This document shows, piece by piece, positions 54,823 to 63,389 of a DNA stretch of 64,000 bases; the stretch's first letter is position 1; the number at the start of each line of letters is the position of its first letter. Made by a program: the position numbers and the translations under genes. The notes under the pieces were generated by a model, which was given only the letters and a program-made list of their open reading frames with translations, was not told the origin of the DNA and did no database searches. Source of the DNA: CAVSWT01 sp963777515 (GTDB lineage: Bacteria > Bacteroidota > Ignavibacteria > Ignavibacteriales > Ignavibacteriaceae); NCBI GenBank assembly GCA_963777515.1, contig CAVZQU010000008.1, positions 124,001-188,000 of the forward strand, read 5' to 3'.

Positions 54823-54946
54823 GTTGCTTCCCTTGTCATGCAGCCTGCATATTAAATGCGAATGTTAGTTTTATTTATAAAAACCCGAAATGAAAGTAAG
54901 AAAAAGTTATATAAAAATTATCTATATAATTACCATTAATTATCAA
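54823..54946 (+). repeat. R125 dispersed repeat, copy 7
   Basis: It reads TTGCTTCCCTTGTCATGCAG, CCTGCATATTAAATGCGAAT, TATAAAAACCCGAAATGAAA, GTAAGAAAAAGTTATATAAA and ATTACCATTAATTATCAAC. The palindrome ATGCAGCCTGCAT is visible near its left end. Its right end is 15 bp from the stop codon of the next gene. Confidence 0.72.
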
Positions 54947-54960
54947 CATAAAAAGAACAA

Positions 54961-56262
54961 CTAATACCGTAAGGCTAAACCCAAAGCAAATATTGGTGAT
55001 GAATCAAGAGAATATCCTTCCAGAAATCCAATAGTTTTATAACCCAACTCCAATACCGCGGAAATCGGCAGTTTAGTATTTGGGAAATCATAATAACCAC
55101 GTAAAGAAAATGCTCCGCCTATTCCTTTGCCTTTTAATTCAGCTTTATCATTTCCAAACTTAAGCCCCGGCTGTTTCCAGATATTTAAATTGGCATCAAA
55201 AGTAAAATTTTGAGGCTTATAAATATTCTGAACAAGAATACCTGCCCCGCCCCAGGCACTATAAAAAGTTTTATCCCCGTACCTGATATCAATTAGGGAA
55301 GCGATATCTTTCAATCTTATGTAATTATCTAAATGATATTCTACACCAAAAGGAGTTAATCCGGCCCTAAAGCCGGGTAAATATTTTACATCGCCAAAGC
55401 TAATCATCGGCACTTCGTTTGATTGATTGCCATCCCACAAGTATGTTTTTATCATTGAGTACAATGAATAAACAAGAAACGGATTAACAGCATTAATCAT
55501 CATTTTGGATTTTAAATCCTTAACGCTCATTTTTATATTATCCGGTTCTGTATATACCGCCTGCGCATTAATAATGCGGGTGTAGGCTCTTATGTCGTTA
55601 TCAGATGTACCATCGAATAAATCTTCATTAGTATCCTGTATATATGAAATTAAAATTTGAAAAGACCAAAAATATAGAGAGGCTTCCCTGTAGTTAATTT
55701 CATTTCTTGATATCCACCGGAGGCTTAAATCTTTATTTATGCCGGGATGGATTTCAACTCCTCCAAACCAAATAGAAAGTAACTCCTGGTAACTAACAGG
55801 TAATGCTCCGTTTTTTGAAGATTCACCTCCGCCTTTTCCGTAGGGCGGCGGAAGCATAAAACTATAATGAATATCTTCAATATTAAATTCTCTATATCTA
55901 GCTCCGTGGCCGAAAAATTCGTGGCCCAATACTACTGAGAAATAATCGACCGGGACATCTAAAAGAGCGTACTTTGCTAATCTGGCAGTAACTCCCCCCG
56001 CTTTACCCAATACATTCGATTCCGGGAACCATCTTGTGCCGATATATTTATCTTCAAAATAAGTTACGCCTGTATGAATTGAATTAATTGTTTCTTCACC
56101 GCTCCATATACCCAACCCGGGAGAATATAAAATTGGTAAATATGATTTGTTAATGGCAGAGGAATTGCCGGCTGTGCTGTCGGTTAAAACATTATCCTTT
56201 TGAGAGAAGGCCTTTGACGAAAAAAGTAGAAATATCAACAAGAGATATATACGAGTTTTCAT
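54961..56262 (-). CDS. Exported protein with an HEFFGH metal-binding-like motif, unknown function
   Basis: The 433-residue protein has a signal peptide to about residue 20 (LLFSSKAFSQ). Near residue 113 it has VVLGHEFFGHGARYREF, a His-Glu-x-x-x-His-like cluster reminiscent of metal sites, followed by a glycine-rich stretch LPPPYGKGGGESS. The C-terminal half looks like an outer-membrane barrel with alternating strands and ends in FALGLALRY, as barrels do. I do not recognise the family. Stands alone between R125 copies 7 and 8. Confidence 0.6.
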   Translation of the reverse strand: MKTRIYLLLIFLLFSSKAFSQKDNVLTDSTAGNSSAINKSYLPILYSPGLGIWSGEETINSIHTGVTYFEDKYIGTRWFPESNVLGKAGGVTARLAKYALLDVPVDYFSVVLGHEFFGHGARYREFNIEDIHYSFMLPPPYGKGGGESSKNGALPVSYQELLSIWFGGVEIHPGINKDLSLRWISRNEINYREASLYFWSFQILISYIQDTNEDLFDGTSDNDIRAYTRIINAQAVYTEPDNIKMSVKDLKSKMMINAVNPFLVYSLYSMIKTYLWDGNQSNEVPMISFGDVKYLPGFRAGLTPFGVEYHLDNYIRLKDIASLIDIRYGDKTFYSAWGGAGILVQNIYKPQNFTFDANLNIWKQPGLKFGNDKAELKGKGIGGAFSLRGYYDFPNTKLPISAVLELGYKTIGFLEGYSLDSSPIFALGLALRY

Positions 56263-56329
56263 TTTTAAACTCCCTTTTAAAGAGTAAATAAAAATTACAT
56301 ATACCGGGATATTTACTCTGTATCAATGT

Positions 56330-56453
56330 TTGATTCCCTTTTCATCAAGCCTGTACATCTAAAAGCGAATGCGGATTTGTATTTTATAAAACCAAAACGA
56401 AAGTAAGAAAAAGTTTTTAAAAAATATATCTATAAAATTACCATTAATTATAT
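56330..56453 (+). repeat. R125 dispersed repeat, copy 8
   Basis: TGATTCCCTTTTCATCAAGC, CTGTACATCTAAAAGCGAAT, GCGGATTTGTATTTTATAAA, AACGAAAGTAAGAAAAAGTT and AAATTACCATTAATTA. Its right end directly meets the stop codon of the cupin gene at 56454. Confidence 0.7.
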
Positions 56454-56822
56454 TTAATCCGGCAGCTGCACAAAGACTGCATCTACGCCGGCATTTCCCG
56501 CAACTCGAGTCAAATGTCCTTTCCCGATTGTGTCTTCTAAAAGTACAAGGCTGCCTGCAGTAAACTTTCTTTTCTCTCCCACGCTTACTTCCACTTCCAG
56601 CTCCCCTGACATCTGAATAAAGAATTGACGACGGGGTGTTGGATGCCAGTCCCCAACCCACTTTTCCGGAATACTGCATAGTATTGTGTGTTCAGCCTCC
56701 AGTGGTGCAGACATATTTAATGGCGGTGCAGGCGGGGCGAAATCGATCGGGGCAACGTTAACAGAGACATCTTCGAAATGCGACTCGCCCTTGGCATCAC
56801 AATAAATGCGTGTGTAGTTCAT
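56454..56822 (-). CDS. Cupin domain protein
   Basis: Starting at MNYTRIYCDAKGESHFEDVS (56822, with a GAGG ribosome site) the protein has about 122 residues. The cupin strands are LEAEHTILCSIPEKWVGDWH, then PTPRRQFFIQMSGELEVEVS and AGSLVLLEDTIGKGHLTRVA, matching the two conserved cupin motifs (with H-x-x-P-x-R-Q and the final histidine in GKGHLT). Such small cupins bind a metal and act on small molecules. An ATG 11 codons earlier exists but lacks a convincing ribosome site. Forms a pair with the SnoaL-like lipoprotein upstream. Confidence 0.8.
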   Translation of the reverse strand: MNYTRIYCDAKGESHFEDVSVNVAPIDFAPPAPPLNMSAPLEAEHTILCSIPEKWVGDWHPTPRRQFFIQMSGELEVEVSVGEKRKFTAGSLVLLEDTIGKGHLTRVAGNAGVDAVFVQLPD

Positions 56823-56861
56823 ATTCTTTTTTACCTCATTTATTTTTAGCCGCATACCTTC

Positions 56862-57365
56862 TCAATCTGAATGTGAAATAAAACCAAGCTGCTGATTTAG
56901 ACTTAATAGATCAGGAATGAGCCATTGTTCAGCAATTTTGCCATCTAAAATTCTAAAGATCGAAATTTCATTAATCTGAATAGATTTTCCGGTGGGTGGA
57001 TTACCCAAGAAACTGCCCTCATTAGTTCCTGTGGATACAAAGTGAATTACAACCAAATCCCTTTCAGCGACGATAAGCTTAATCTTTTCCTTCCAATCCG
57101 GGAAGGCTTCCCGATGGGTTCGTATGTGTTCTCGTAAGCTGTCGAGTCCTATAGTCTTTGAACCTGTAGGGAGGAAATGCCACACAAAGTTAGGAGCATA
57201 AAGCTCGTTAATTATGTCAAGATTACCCTTATTCCAAACTTCTTCGTTCATACGGCGAACAAGCTCTTTATTATGCTTCAAATTGTTATCAAGGTTCGAT
57301 GTACACCCCGTAATAATAAACAATGCTACAAAAAGTTCTATCATAATTTGAATTCTTTTTTGCAT
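56862..57365 (-). CDS. SnoaL-like (ester cyclase) lipoprotein
   Basis: The 167-residue protein starts with a lipoprotein-like signal (LFIITGCTSNLDNN, lipid cysteine near residue 21), then SnoaL pattern: NKELVRRMNEEVWNKGNLDI, LYAPNFVWHFLPTG, HREAFPDWKEKIKLIVAERD, VVIHFVSTGTNEGSF and EISIFRILDGKIAEQWLIPD, the last typical of the ester-cyclase group. It is anchored in the envelope if processed. Substrate unknown. Confidence 0.8.
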   Translation of the reverse strand: MQKRIQIMIELFVALFIITGCTSNLDNNLKHNKELVRRMNEEVWNKGNLDIINELYAPNFVWHFLPTGSKTIGLDSLREHIRTHREAFPDWKEKIKLIVAERDLVVIHFVSTGTNEGSFLGNPPTGKSIQINEISIFRILDGKIAEQWLIPDLLSLNQQLGFISHSD

Positions 57366-57411
57366 TTTTCCTCCTAACGATTATCTATTATTTATACTAT
57401 GCAATATCTTA

Positions 57412-57533
57412 GTTTGCTTCCCTCATACAGTCTGCGCATGCAAATGCGATTGCGGATTTCTAATTGTTAAAAATCGAAAAGAAAGTAAGTAAAAGATTTT
57501 TAAAAAACATCGGTAAAAGGACAATTAATTATT
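57412..57533 (+). repeat. R125 dispersed repeat, copy 9
   Basis: GTTTGCTTCCCTCATACAGT, CTGCGCATGCAAATGCGATT, GCGGATTTCTAATTGTTAAA, AATCGAAAAGAAAGTAAGTA, AAAGATTTTTAAAAAACATC and GGACAATTAATTATTAA. It lies between the SnoaL lipoprotein start and the flavin protein stop. Confidence 0.72.
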
Positions 57534-57610
57534 AATACCTTCTTACCCATAAAAGTAAGCTGGTTGTTGGATTCAGAATCTCACTATGAAATGATAAGTA
57601 TTGTCTTTAT

Positions 57611-58168
57611 TTATTTAAAAATAACCGACGGTGTTTTCCATGTTTCTTTATCGCCGAATATGCCGAGCTTATAGTTTAGTATTTCCAATTTCTTGGGTAC
57701 CACTTTTATTAGTAAATAGTTTTCTTTTTTGTCTTTATAAAATCTAGACCATTCATCTTTAAACAGACTATCTTTTTTATTTTGATCATTTACGAGACTT
57801 GCAGTACCAATAATAGATACATAACCTTCTCCTTTATTACTAGTATAATAAAGAGTCACCTTTTGATCATTTTTTATTTCATTCACTTTTCTGCTTTTAG
57901 GATTTGTCCCCAGCCAGATAACCCAATTTTCATCCGGTTGAAACGGATCCATTGTTCTTGCATGAGCATAACCTTCGCTGTCAATTGTAACCAATGAACA
58001 AAATCTTACATTTTCAATATACTGACGTGCAACAGATAAAAGCGTATCTCGTTCCGGTGTTAATGATTCTATTTCTTGGGCATAAATATTTACATTCGGC
58101 AGGTAAATCGAAAAAAGAAATAAAAATATAAGAGATAAAAAATATTTGGAAATTGAATTCATTATCAC
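57611..58168 (-). CDS. Exported pyridoxamine 5'-phosphate oxidase-like flavin protein
   Basis: The 185-residue protein has a signal peptide to about residue 31 and a PNPOx-like split barrel: ARQYIENVRFCSLVTIDSEG, HARTMDPFQPDENWVIWLGT, NPKSRKVNEIKNDQKVTLYY and EGYVSIIGTASLVNDQNKKD. This is the layout of FMN- or F420-binding general stress proteins rather than of the vitamin B6 enzyme. Its export is unusual for the family. It is likely co-transcribed with the methyltransferase upstream. Confidence 0.8.
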   Translation of the reverse strand: MIMNSISKYFLSLIFLFLFSIYLPNVNIYAQEIESLTPERDTLLSVARQYIENVRFCSLVTIDSEGYAHARTMDPFQPDENWVIWLGTNPKSRKVNEIKNDQKVTLYYTSNKGEGYVSIIGTASLVNDQNKKDSLFKDEWSRFYKDKKENYLLIKVVPKKLEILNYKLGIFGDKETWKTPSVIFK

Positions 58169-58263
58169 CTCCGGCTTTAAGTTCTTTTTGTGAAAGGAAT
58201 ATTGAACTATTTATACAGCACAATTAAATAATTGATTGGGCTTTATTATTTGCTTTTCTTCAA

Positions 58264-58731
58264 TTAAAATACAAACGGTATAATTCTTTTTGTCCTTTTT
58301 GAATACTCCATGTATTCAGGATATCTCTCAGCAACCAAACGTTCTTCTGCGAAGATACGAATAAACAAACCGACAGTCACAAGTAGACCAAGAAGAGCAT
58401 TCAACAATGATAAATGAGATAATACGCCTGCCCATATAAAATAAAGTACTGCGGCATAGATAGGATGACGTAAATAATTATATGGACCGGAAGTAATTAA
58501 ACCTCCTTCTGTGGGATCTGCCGATACATGAAAACTTCTACCGCCAAACTTAATCCGCGCCCAAATCATAAGCAGTCCTGACAAGACTTGCACTAAAACT
58601 GCGAAAATTCCTATTGCAAAAATAGATTTCAGGTACACTATCATTAACATTGACAAAACAGCGAGAGCATATCCTGTTTTTGATAACCACTTAAGTTTCG
58701 TCACAAACTCCTTTGAGAATTGATTGGACAT
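58264..58731 (-). CDS. Isoprenylcysteine carboxylmethyltransferase-like membrane protein
   Basis: The 155-residue membrane protein has about four spans and the family's SAM-site motif GLITSGPYNYLRHPIYAAVL near residue 88 (R-H-P-x-Y), followed by RIFAEERLVAERYPEYMEYS and KRIIPFVF, the usual C-terminal Glu-Glu and Tyr pattern. Members methylate lipids, isoprenylated proteins or small sulfur or amine compounds. The substrate is unknown. GTTAGGT five bases before the start codon is possibly a core-site vestige. Confidence 0.85.
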   Translation of the reverse strand: MSNQFSKEFVTKLKWLSKTGYALAVLSMLMIVYLKSIFAIGIFAVLVQVLSGLLMIWARIKFGGRSFHVSADPTEGGLITSGPYNYLRHPIYAAVLYFIWAGVLSHLSLLNALLGLLVTVGLFIRIFAEERLVAERYPEYMEYSKRTKRIIPFVF

Positions 58732-58826
58732 ATACCTAACTATTAATTATGGTGTAAAATATAATTATTTGTTAAATGATTAATATGCAATTCTTGCCGT
58801 AATATTTTTTTTAATATTGTATTTAT

Positions 58827-58947
58827 GTTTGCTTCCCTTATCATGCAGTCTGCATATATAAATGCGGTTGCGGAATTCTATTTTATAAATGTCGTAAAAA
58901 ATGTAATAAAATGTTTTTAAAAAACATCGGTATGATTACTAATAATA
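58827..58947 (+). repeat. R125 dispersed repeat, copy 10
   Basis: GTTTGCTTCCCTTATCATGC, AGTCTGCATATATAAATGCG, GTTGCGGAATTCTATTTTAT, AAAATGTTTTTAAAAAACAT and CGGTATGATTACTAATAATA. It has the palindrome ATGCAGTCTGCAT. It sits in the 304-bp gap between the NTF2-like gene and the methyltransferase gene, which is otherwise empty. Confidence 0.72.
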
Positions 58948-59035
58948 AATATAAAGCCTTCTTTCTTCTATTGAAAGGAGGCTCTATTTTTATTCACACA
59001 ATCAGAATTATGAACTCGCTGTTCTATCTTTAATT

Positions 59036-59461
59036 TTAGGGTTTTAATTTGGCGAGAACATCAAGCATTGCAGGAGACATCTCCGAATGGTGATGAATCA
59101 TTTTCCATTTTCCATCCTTAAGCTGATAAATGTTAGTACACCGCTGATCTATTTTAACATCGTTGCCGGCAAGCTTAAATCCGCCGGTTTCTGTGCCTAT
59201 CTCATAAGCTACATCCCCAACTACACGGATAAGCTGATCCTTTAATTCAACCTTTCCTTCACCGGCAATTCCGGCTACTTGATCGAATGAATTCTTAACG
59301 GCCTTCCAGCCAATATCCCGGCCGCCGATAGGGTGCATAGCTGTTGCGGTCTCCTCGTGTAACCATATTTCCCCCATTTGATCAGCATTTCCATTGGCCA
59401 TATTGGTCAAAGCATTGTAAAACTGCGCTGATGCTTTACGGACATCTTCTTCTTTTGACAT
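59036..59461 (-). CDS. SnoaL-type NTF2-like protein
   Basis: The 141-residue cytoplasmic protein reads VRKASAQFYNALTNMANGNA, MGEIWLHEETATAMHPIGGR, DIGWKAVKNSFDQVAG, VAYEIGTETGGFKLAG and GKWKMIHHHSEMSP, the pattern of SnoaL_3/DUF4440 small ligand-binding proteins, with the histidine-rich end strand typical of the group. Found in many bacteria as a stress or detoxification accessory gene. No partner is apparent. Confidence 0.8.
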   Translation of the reverse strand: MSKEEDVRKASAQFYNALTNMANGNADQMGEIWLHEETATAMHPIGGRDIGWKAVKNSFDQVAGIAGEGKVELKDQLIRVVGDVAYEIGTETGGFKLAGNDVKIDQRCTNIYQLKDGKWKMIHHHSEMSPAMLDVLAKLKP

Positions 59462-59810
59462 TGACTCTTCTCCTATGATTTATGAATGATTAATTTAATT
59501 AGTGAACTAATAAAATTGAGGAAACTAAAATTCTTACACCTAAAATTGAAAGGGATAGCGGTTATTGAAAAAGTACTTTAAATAAAAAAAGTAATTCAGA
59601 ATTAGGAAATTCGTTTTGTTACGACAACTGTGGGAATTAATCGAATTATAACTTTATTACAAAAATTATTTTTATTTTAACCCGGTCATCTTAGAATCAT
59701 TAAAAATTAATTCCAATGTTACAACATGAAATATAGTCCGGGATTAATACTAGATTAATTTTTTTTAATCTTTTTACTGCCTTATACACACTCATAGTCT
59801 TCTTAAATAA
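59462..59810. other. Intergenic region, nothing recognised
   Basis: 349 bp of AT-rich DNA between larC's end and the NTF2-like gene start. No R125 copy, attC-like core or strong hairpin is visible, so the R125-separated module array appears to stop here. Confidence 0.45.
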
Positions 59811-60986
59811 TTATTTTTGTTTGCTATTTTGATAAGCATCCAGGATGGCTTTTGAGACAACATCAGGACTAACATTATTTGCAGATGCATATTTTAAAAT
59901 CTCTTCGGACTCCGGTTTAACTTTTTCTTTACCATCAGGAGTTTTAGAAATTTTTACATTAAAAAATCCAAGTTCGGTTTTTATTTTTTTCACTTCCCTT
60001 TCAAGCTCGATTCTATCAATAGGATAATATCTTATCCCGATTGTAGTGGTGTAATTCAAAATTAGATTTGAAACTTTTTCCAGGTTATTCTTATTGCAGA
60101 TTACACTTAACAAAATACCAGGCCTGCCTTTTTTCATTATTACTTGTGTATAATAAAAGTCGATTGCTCCCTGTTCAAATAATTTATTTTGAAATTCCAA
60201 TCCCAAATATTCATTATTGGTATCATCAATATTAGTTTCAATTACGACTAAATTTTTACTTGTAACAGAAATTTCAGAAATAGAAAGTCTTAAAACGTTA
60301 GGAACAGTAAAATCTTTTTCTCCACAACCGTAAGCAGTTTGAATATCTGTTGTTGCAACTTGTTCAAAACTTGGATTTAAATACTTAATAATTGCGGCAC
60401 CGGTTGGAGTTAATCGTTCTCCTTCTTCATCTCCGTAAGTATTTGGAATTCCCTCTAGTATTAGTTTTGTTGCAGGAGCGGGAATTGGCAGTTTGCCGTG
60501 TGCGGTATTTACAAATCCTTTGCCTGTAACCAAATCAGTTAAATATGATTTCTCGATTTTTAGCTTATCTAAAAAATATGCAGCCCCACAAATATCAATG
60601 ATTGAATCAACTGCCCCAACCTCGTGAAAGTGAATTTTTTCAATCGGAATATTATGAACTTCTGCTTCAGCTTTGCCTATAATTTGAAATATATCTATAG
60701 CAATTTTTTTTGCGCTCTCAGCAAAAGATGATTTATTAATTAATGAAATAATATCCGTTAAATGCCTGTGATGATGCTGATGTACTTTTTCCACAACTTT
60801 AACATGCTTGCAGGCTATCCCGTTTTTTTTCACATCAGTAATTTTAATCTCCGCCTGGTCATCAAAATTTAATAGCGAGGGCAGCTTTTCTAATTCATCA
60901 AAACCATTTGATAACTGGGCCAAAGCACCCAAAAACATATCTCCGCTTGCACCTGAAAAGGCTTCTATCTTTAATATCTTTGGCAT
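59811..60986 (-). CDS. larC: LarC: nickel insertion for the nickel-pincer cofactor
   Basis: The 391-residue protein begins ILKIEAFSGASGDMFLGALA and contains KIHFHEVGAVDSIIDICGAA near residue 120 (the FHEVGxxDSxxDIxG signature), a His-rich stretch HQHHHRHLTD near residue 68 likely to bind nickel, and RLTPTGAAIIKYL near residue 186. LarC inserts nickel into the pyridinium-dithiocarboxylate cofactor, using CTP. It follows larB with no gap (larB stop at 60987, larC start at 60986). The larA racemase itself is not in the window. Confidence 0.92.
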   Translation of the reverse strand: MPKILKIEAFSGASGDMFLGALAQLSNGFDELEKLPSLLNFDDQAEIKITDVKKNGIACKHVKVVEKVHQHHHRHLTDIISLINKSSFAESAKKIAIDIFQIIGKAEAEVHNIPIEKIHFHEVGAVDSIIDICGAAYFLDKLKIEKSYLTDLVTGKGFVNTAHGKLPIPAPATKLILEGIPNTYGDEEGERLTPTGAAIIKYLNPSFEQVATTDIQTAYGCGEKDFTVPNVLRLSISEISVTSKNLVVIETNIDDTNNEYLGLEFQNKLFEQGAIDFYYTQVIMKKGRPGILLSVICNKNNLEKVSNLILNYTTTIGIRYYPIDRIELEREVKKIKTELGFFNVKISKTPDGKEKVKPESEEILKYASANNVSPDVVSKAILDAYQNSKQK

Positions 60987-61637
60987 CTACTTTAAACCTT
61001 TCACTATACGGTAAGCTGCAATGGCTGCTCCGTATCCGTTATCAATATTAGTTACCACCAAACCATTAGCACAGCTTGAAAGCATTGAATTGAGTGCAGT
61101 GCTGCCGCCTTTGGCGACTCCATATCCAACACTGACGGGAACGCCTATCACCGGCTGCGGAAACAACCCGGAAACAACCGTCGGCAGCGCCCCTTCAAAT
61201 CCGGCACAGGCAATTAAAACTTTTGCTTTTTTAATTTCATCTTTTCTATCTAATAACCTATGAACTCCCGCCACGCCAACGTCTACAATTTTTTGAGCTT
61301 TTAATCCTAAAAATTCTGCGGTATAAAAAGCCTCGTTTACAATAAACTCATCCGATGTACCGCCGGAAAGAATAACAACATCAGGATTTTTACTTTTAGG
61401 TTTTGTCATTTTTCCAACAATGCAAACCCCGCTTTTCATATCGTAAAAAACACTTTTGTAATGCTTTTTTATTTCAATTGATTTTTGCTCCTGCAATTTT
61501 GTAATTAAAACTTTTTCCTGATGTTTTAATATTTCTTTTAAAATATTAAGTATTGTTTCTACATCTTTGGTCTCTCCATAAACAACTTCCGGGAAACCTA
61601 TTCTTTGTTTCCTGTTATGATCAATTTTATAATTCAT
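60987..61637 (-). CDS. larB: LarB: carboxylation and adenylate hydrolysis in nickel-pincer cofactor synthesis
   Basis: The 216-residue protein has the PurE-like domain of LarB: RIGFPEVVYGETKDVETILN near residue 12, VVILSGGTSDEFIVNEAFYT near residue 87, LIACAGFEGALPTVVSGLFP near residue 137 and VGYGVAKGGSTALNSMLSSC near residue 172. LarB carboxylates nicotinic acid adenine dinucleotide and splits it, the first step of the pathway. Its start overlaps the end of larE by 11 bases. Confidence 0.92.
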   Translation of the reverse strand: MNYKIDHNRKQRIGFPEVVYGETKDVETILNILKEILKHQEKVLITKLQEQKSIEIKKHYKSVFYDMKSGVCIVGKMTKPKSKNPDVVILSGGTSDEFIVNEAFYTAEFLGLKAQKIVDVGVAGVHRLLDRKDEIKKAKVLIACAGFEGALPTVVSGLFPQPVIGVPVSVGYGVAKGGSTALNSMLSSCANGLVVTNIDNGYGAAIAAYRIVKGLK

Positions 61638-62439
61638 TAAGAACCCTGTTTAATTTCCCGGATATTAATCCTTCTTCGTCAATTATGCATTCGGAATATC
61701 CCAGTTCAATTATTTTTTGTTTAATTTTTTGAAAATCAGATTTCAATTTGTCAACTTGTTCTTTTGGGACTTCAATCTTTGCTGATTTATTACTCGTTCT
61801 TACGCGCACATCTTCAAAACCAAATTCATTTAAAATGGATTCGGCATCTTCAACCATTTTGAGCTTTGCTTCATTAATTGATTCTCCATAAGGAAAACGG
61901 CTGCTTAAGCAAGGACTTGCTGGTTTATTCCAAACAGACAAATTAAAATGATTTGCTAATTCTCTAATTGACTGCTTATCAATCCCGCAAGCAATAAAAG
62001 GACTTAAAATATTATTTTCTGAAGCGGATTTTAAACCAGGGCGGTAATCTCCCAAATCAGAATAGTTATTGCCGTTTACAATTTTAAATCCCTCATACTT
62101 ACTTTGAATTAAACTTTGAAGCGTATCATATAATTCATTTTTACAGAAGTAACAGCGGTTAACCGGGTTTGATGAATAATTCTCATTATTAATTTCATCC
62201 GTCTTAATTACTTCATACTTAATATCATTATCCAGGCAAAATTGAATTGCCGTATTTAAATCTTTCCGCTTTAAACTTGGCGAATCAGCAATAACTGCAA
62301 TTGAATTTTCCTTGCCGAGATATTTCCTGCATAAGAAGGATGCAAGGCAGGAATCCACTCCGCCTGATAATGCAATTAAAGTTTTATTATAACCTTCGAT
62401 TTCGGATTTTAATTTATTTAATAAAGCTTCCATACTCAT
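61627..62439 (-). CDS. larE: LarE: ATP-dependent sacrificial sulfur transferase
   Basis: The 270-residue PP-loop protein has the nucleotide loop TLIALSGGVDSCLASFLCRK near residue 20. The sulfur-donor cysteine lies in NKPASPCLSSRFPYGESINE near residue 175, as in Lactobacillus LarE. An additional CxxC (NRCYFCKNELY) near residue 95 resembles that of LarE forms proposed to bind an iron-sulfur cluster. LarE gives two sulfur atoms to the cofactor. It is the first gene of the larE-larB-larC operon. Confidence 0.92.
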   Translation of the reverse strand: MSMEALLNKLKSEIEGYNKTLIALSGGVDSCLASFLCRKYLGKENSIAVIADSPSLKRKDLNTAIQFCLDNDIKYEVIKTDEINNENYSSNPVNRCYFCKNELYDTLQSLIQSKYEGFKIVNGNNYSDLGDYRPGLKSASENNILSPFIACGIDKQSIRELANHFNLSVWNKPASPCLSSRFPYGESINEAKLKMVEDAESILNEFGFEDVRVRTSNKSAKIEVPKEQVDKLKSDFQKIKQKIIELGYSECIIDEEGLISGKLNRVLNEL

Positions 62440-62789
62440 AAAATTTTATAACATTTATAAATCACTAAAGCTAAAATTGAAATTTCAATTTACTGAATTT
62501 AGTTTTATTTCTCACATTACAATCAAATATTTTTTCCACCTAATTTCAGTGTTGCCTAAAATAAATCTTCATATGAATAATTTCATCCCTTCGGGATTAA
62601 TTTACGCTGATCTTCTGTCGTTTTTATAATCATTTCACACCTTCGGTGTTTGTTTTATAAGCCCTTCCAAGGAAGGCCTGTGCGAAGGGCTAATATTGTT
62701 ATAATAAAATTGTAACTCAGTAAATTTTTTTTTAATCCCGAAGGGATAACATTAAAATATTATTAAAGTTTAATTACAATTGCAGATTA
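62440..62789. other. Intergenic region upstream of larE
   Basis: 350 bp holding a palindromic element at 62583-62749 and presumably the larE promoter. No gene seen. Confidence 0.5.
62583..62749. repeat. Inverted repeat with CCCTTCGGGA arms
   Basis: TCATCCCTTCGGGATTAA (62583-62600) and TTAATCCCGAAGGGATAA (62732-62749) are complementary over 17 of 18 bases. Each arm is itself a small palindrome (ATCCCTTCGGGAT-like). Between them lie CACCTTCGGTG and a GCCCTTCCAAGGAAGGC stretch, so the whole could fold as a cruciform. Such CCCTTCGGGAT repeats are common in Bacteroidota intergenic DNA. Confidence 0.6.
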
Positions 62790-63329
62790 TTATTTGTTTG
62801 GGACAGCTTTGCCTAATTTATTTAATATTTGATTTGCTGTCGTTTTAAAAGAAACGGAGTTTTTATCATACTGATCTTGAATTATCGCTTCCAGTTCTGA
62901 GATCAATTCCGGGTATTTTTTTGTTAGATTAAATAAAGCCTTCATGGAATAAACTTTTGTTGTAACTATCGAATTCGGATCCATCAGCCAATTAAATAAA
63001 TTAGTTGTTGCCTCTCCTTCAATCTCTTTTGGAATTCCACAATACATAAACATTTTTGCAAGACTGCGGTTATAATTTACAATTTTAGTCGTGGTTCTAT
63101 GAGAGAAGAAATCTTTGACTACAGGAAAAACAATCTCCGGGTTTGATTCACAGAGATCACCAACAAGCCAGATAAAACGCGTCGCTAACTTTTGATCGGA
63201 ATCTACAAGATACAAAAAGTTCTTTAAAGCAATTTCTTTAGATGCGAATTTCTTTGCCCACCTTTTCCTATTTAAATCAGTATCATCAGTTACTAGTGAG
63301 TTTTCTATTTCATTTAATAAATCTGTCAT
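62790..63329 (-). CDS. HEAT-like helical repeat protein, unknown function
   Basis: The 179-residue protein is all helical, with regular repeats such as RKRWAKKFASKEIALKNFLY, IWLVGDLCESNPEIVFPVVK, SLAKMFMYCGIPKEI and KVYSMKALFNLTKKYPELIS, suggesting adaptin/HEAT-like scaffolding. No catalytic motif is visible. It precedes the C25 peptidase gene on the same strand by 60 bp. Role unknown. Confidence 0.7.
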   Translation of the reverse strand: MTDLLNEIENSLVTDDTDLNRKRWAKKFASKEIALKNFLYLVDSDQKLATRFIWLVGDLCESNPEIVFPVVKDFFSHRTTTKIVNYNRSLAKMFMYCGIPKEIEGEATTNLFNWLMDPNSIVTTKVYSMKALFNLTKKYPELISELEAIIQDQYDKNSVSFKTTANQILNKLGKAVPNK

Positions 63330-63389
63330 ATAAAACTATGTTTTTAATAATGAAGATTGTCGGCGGGTTCATTTGTCAGAAACATTTTT

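Noticed and set aside
53831..58947. R125 array as a CRISPR
   Set aside because: Repeats are about 125 bp, imperfect, and separated by whole genes rather than by short uniform spacers, and no cas gene is present.
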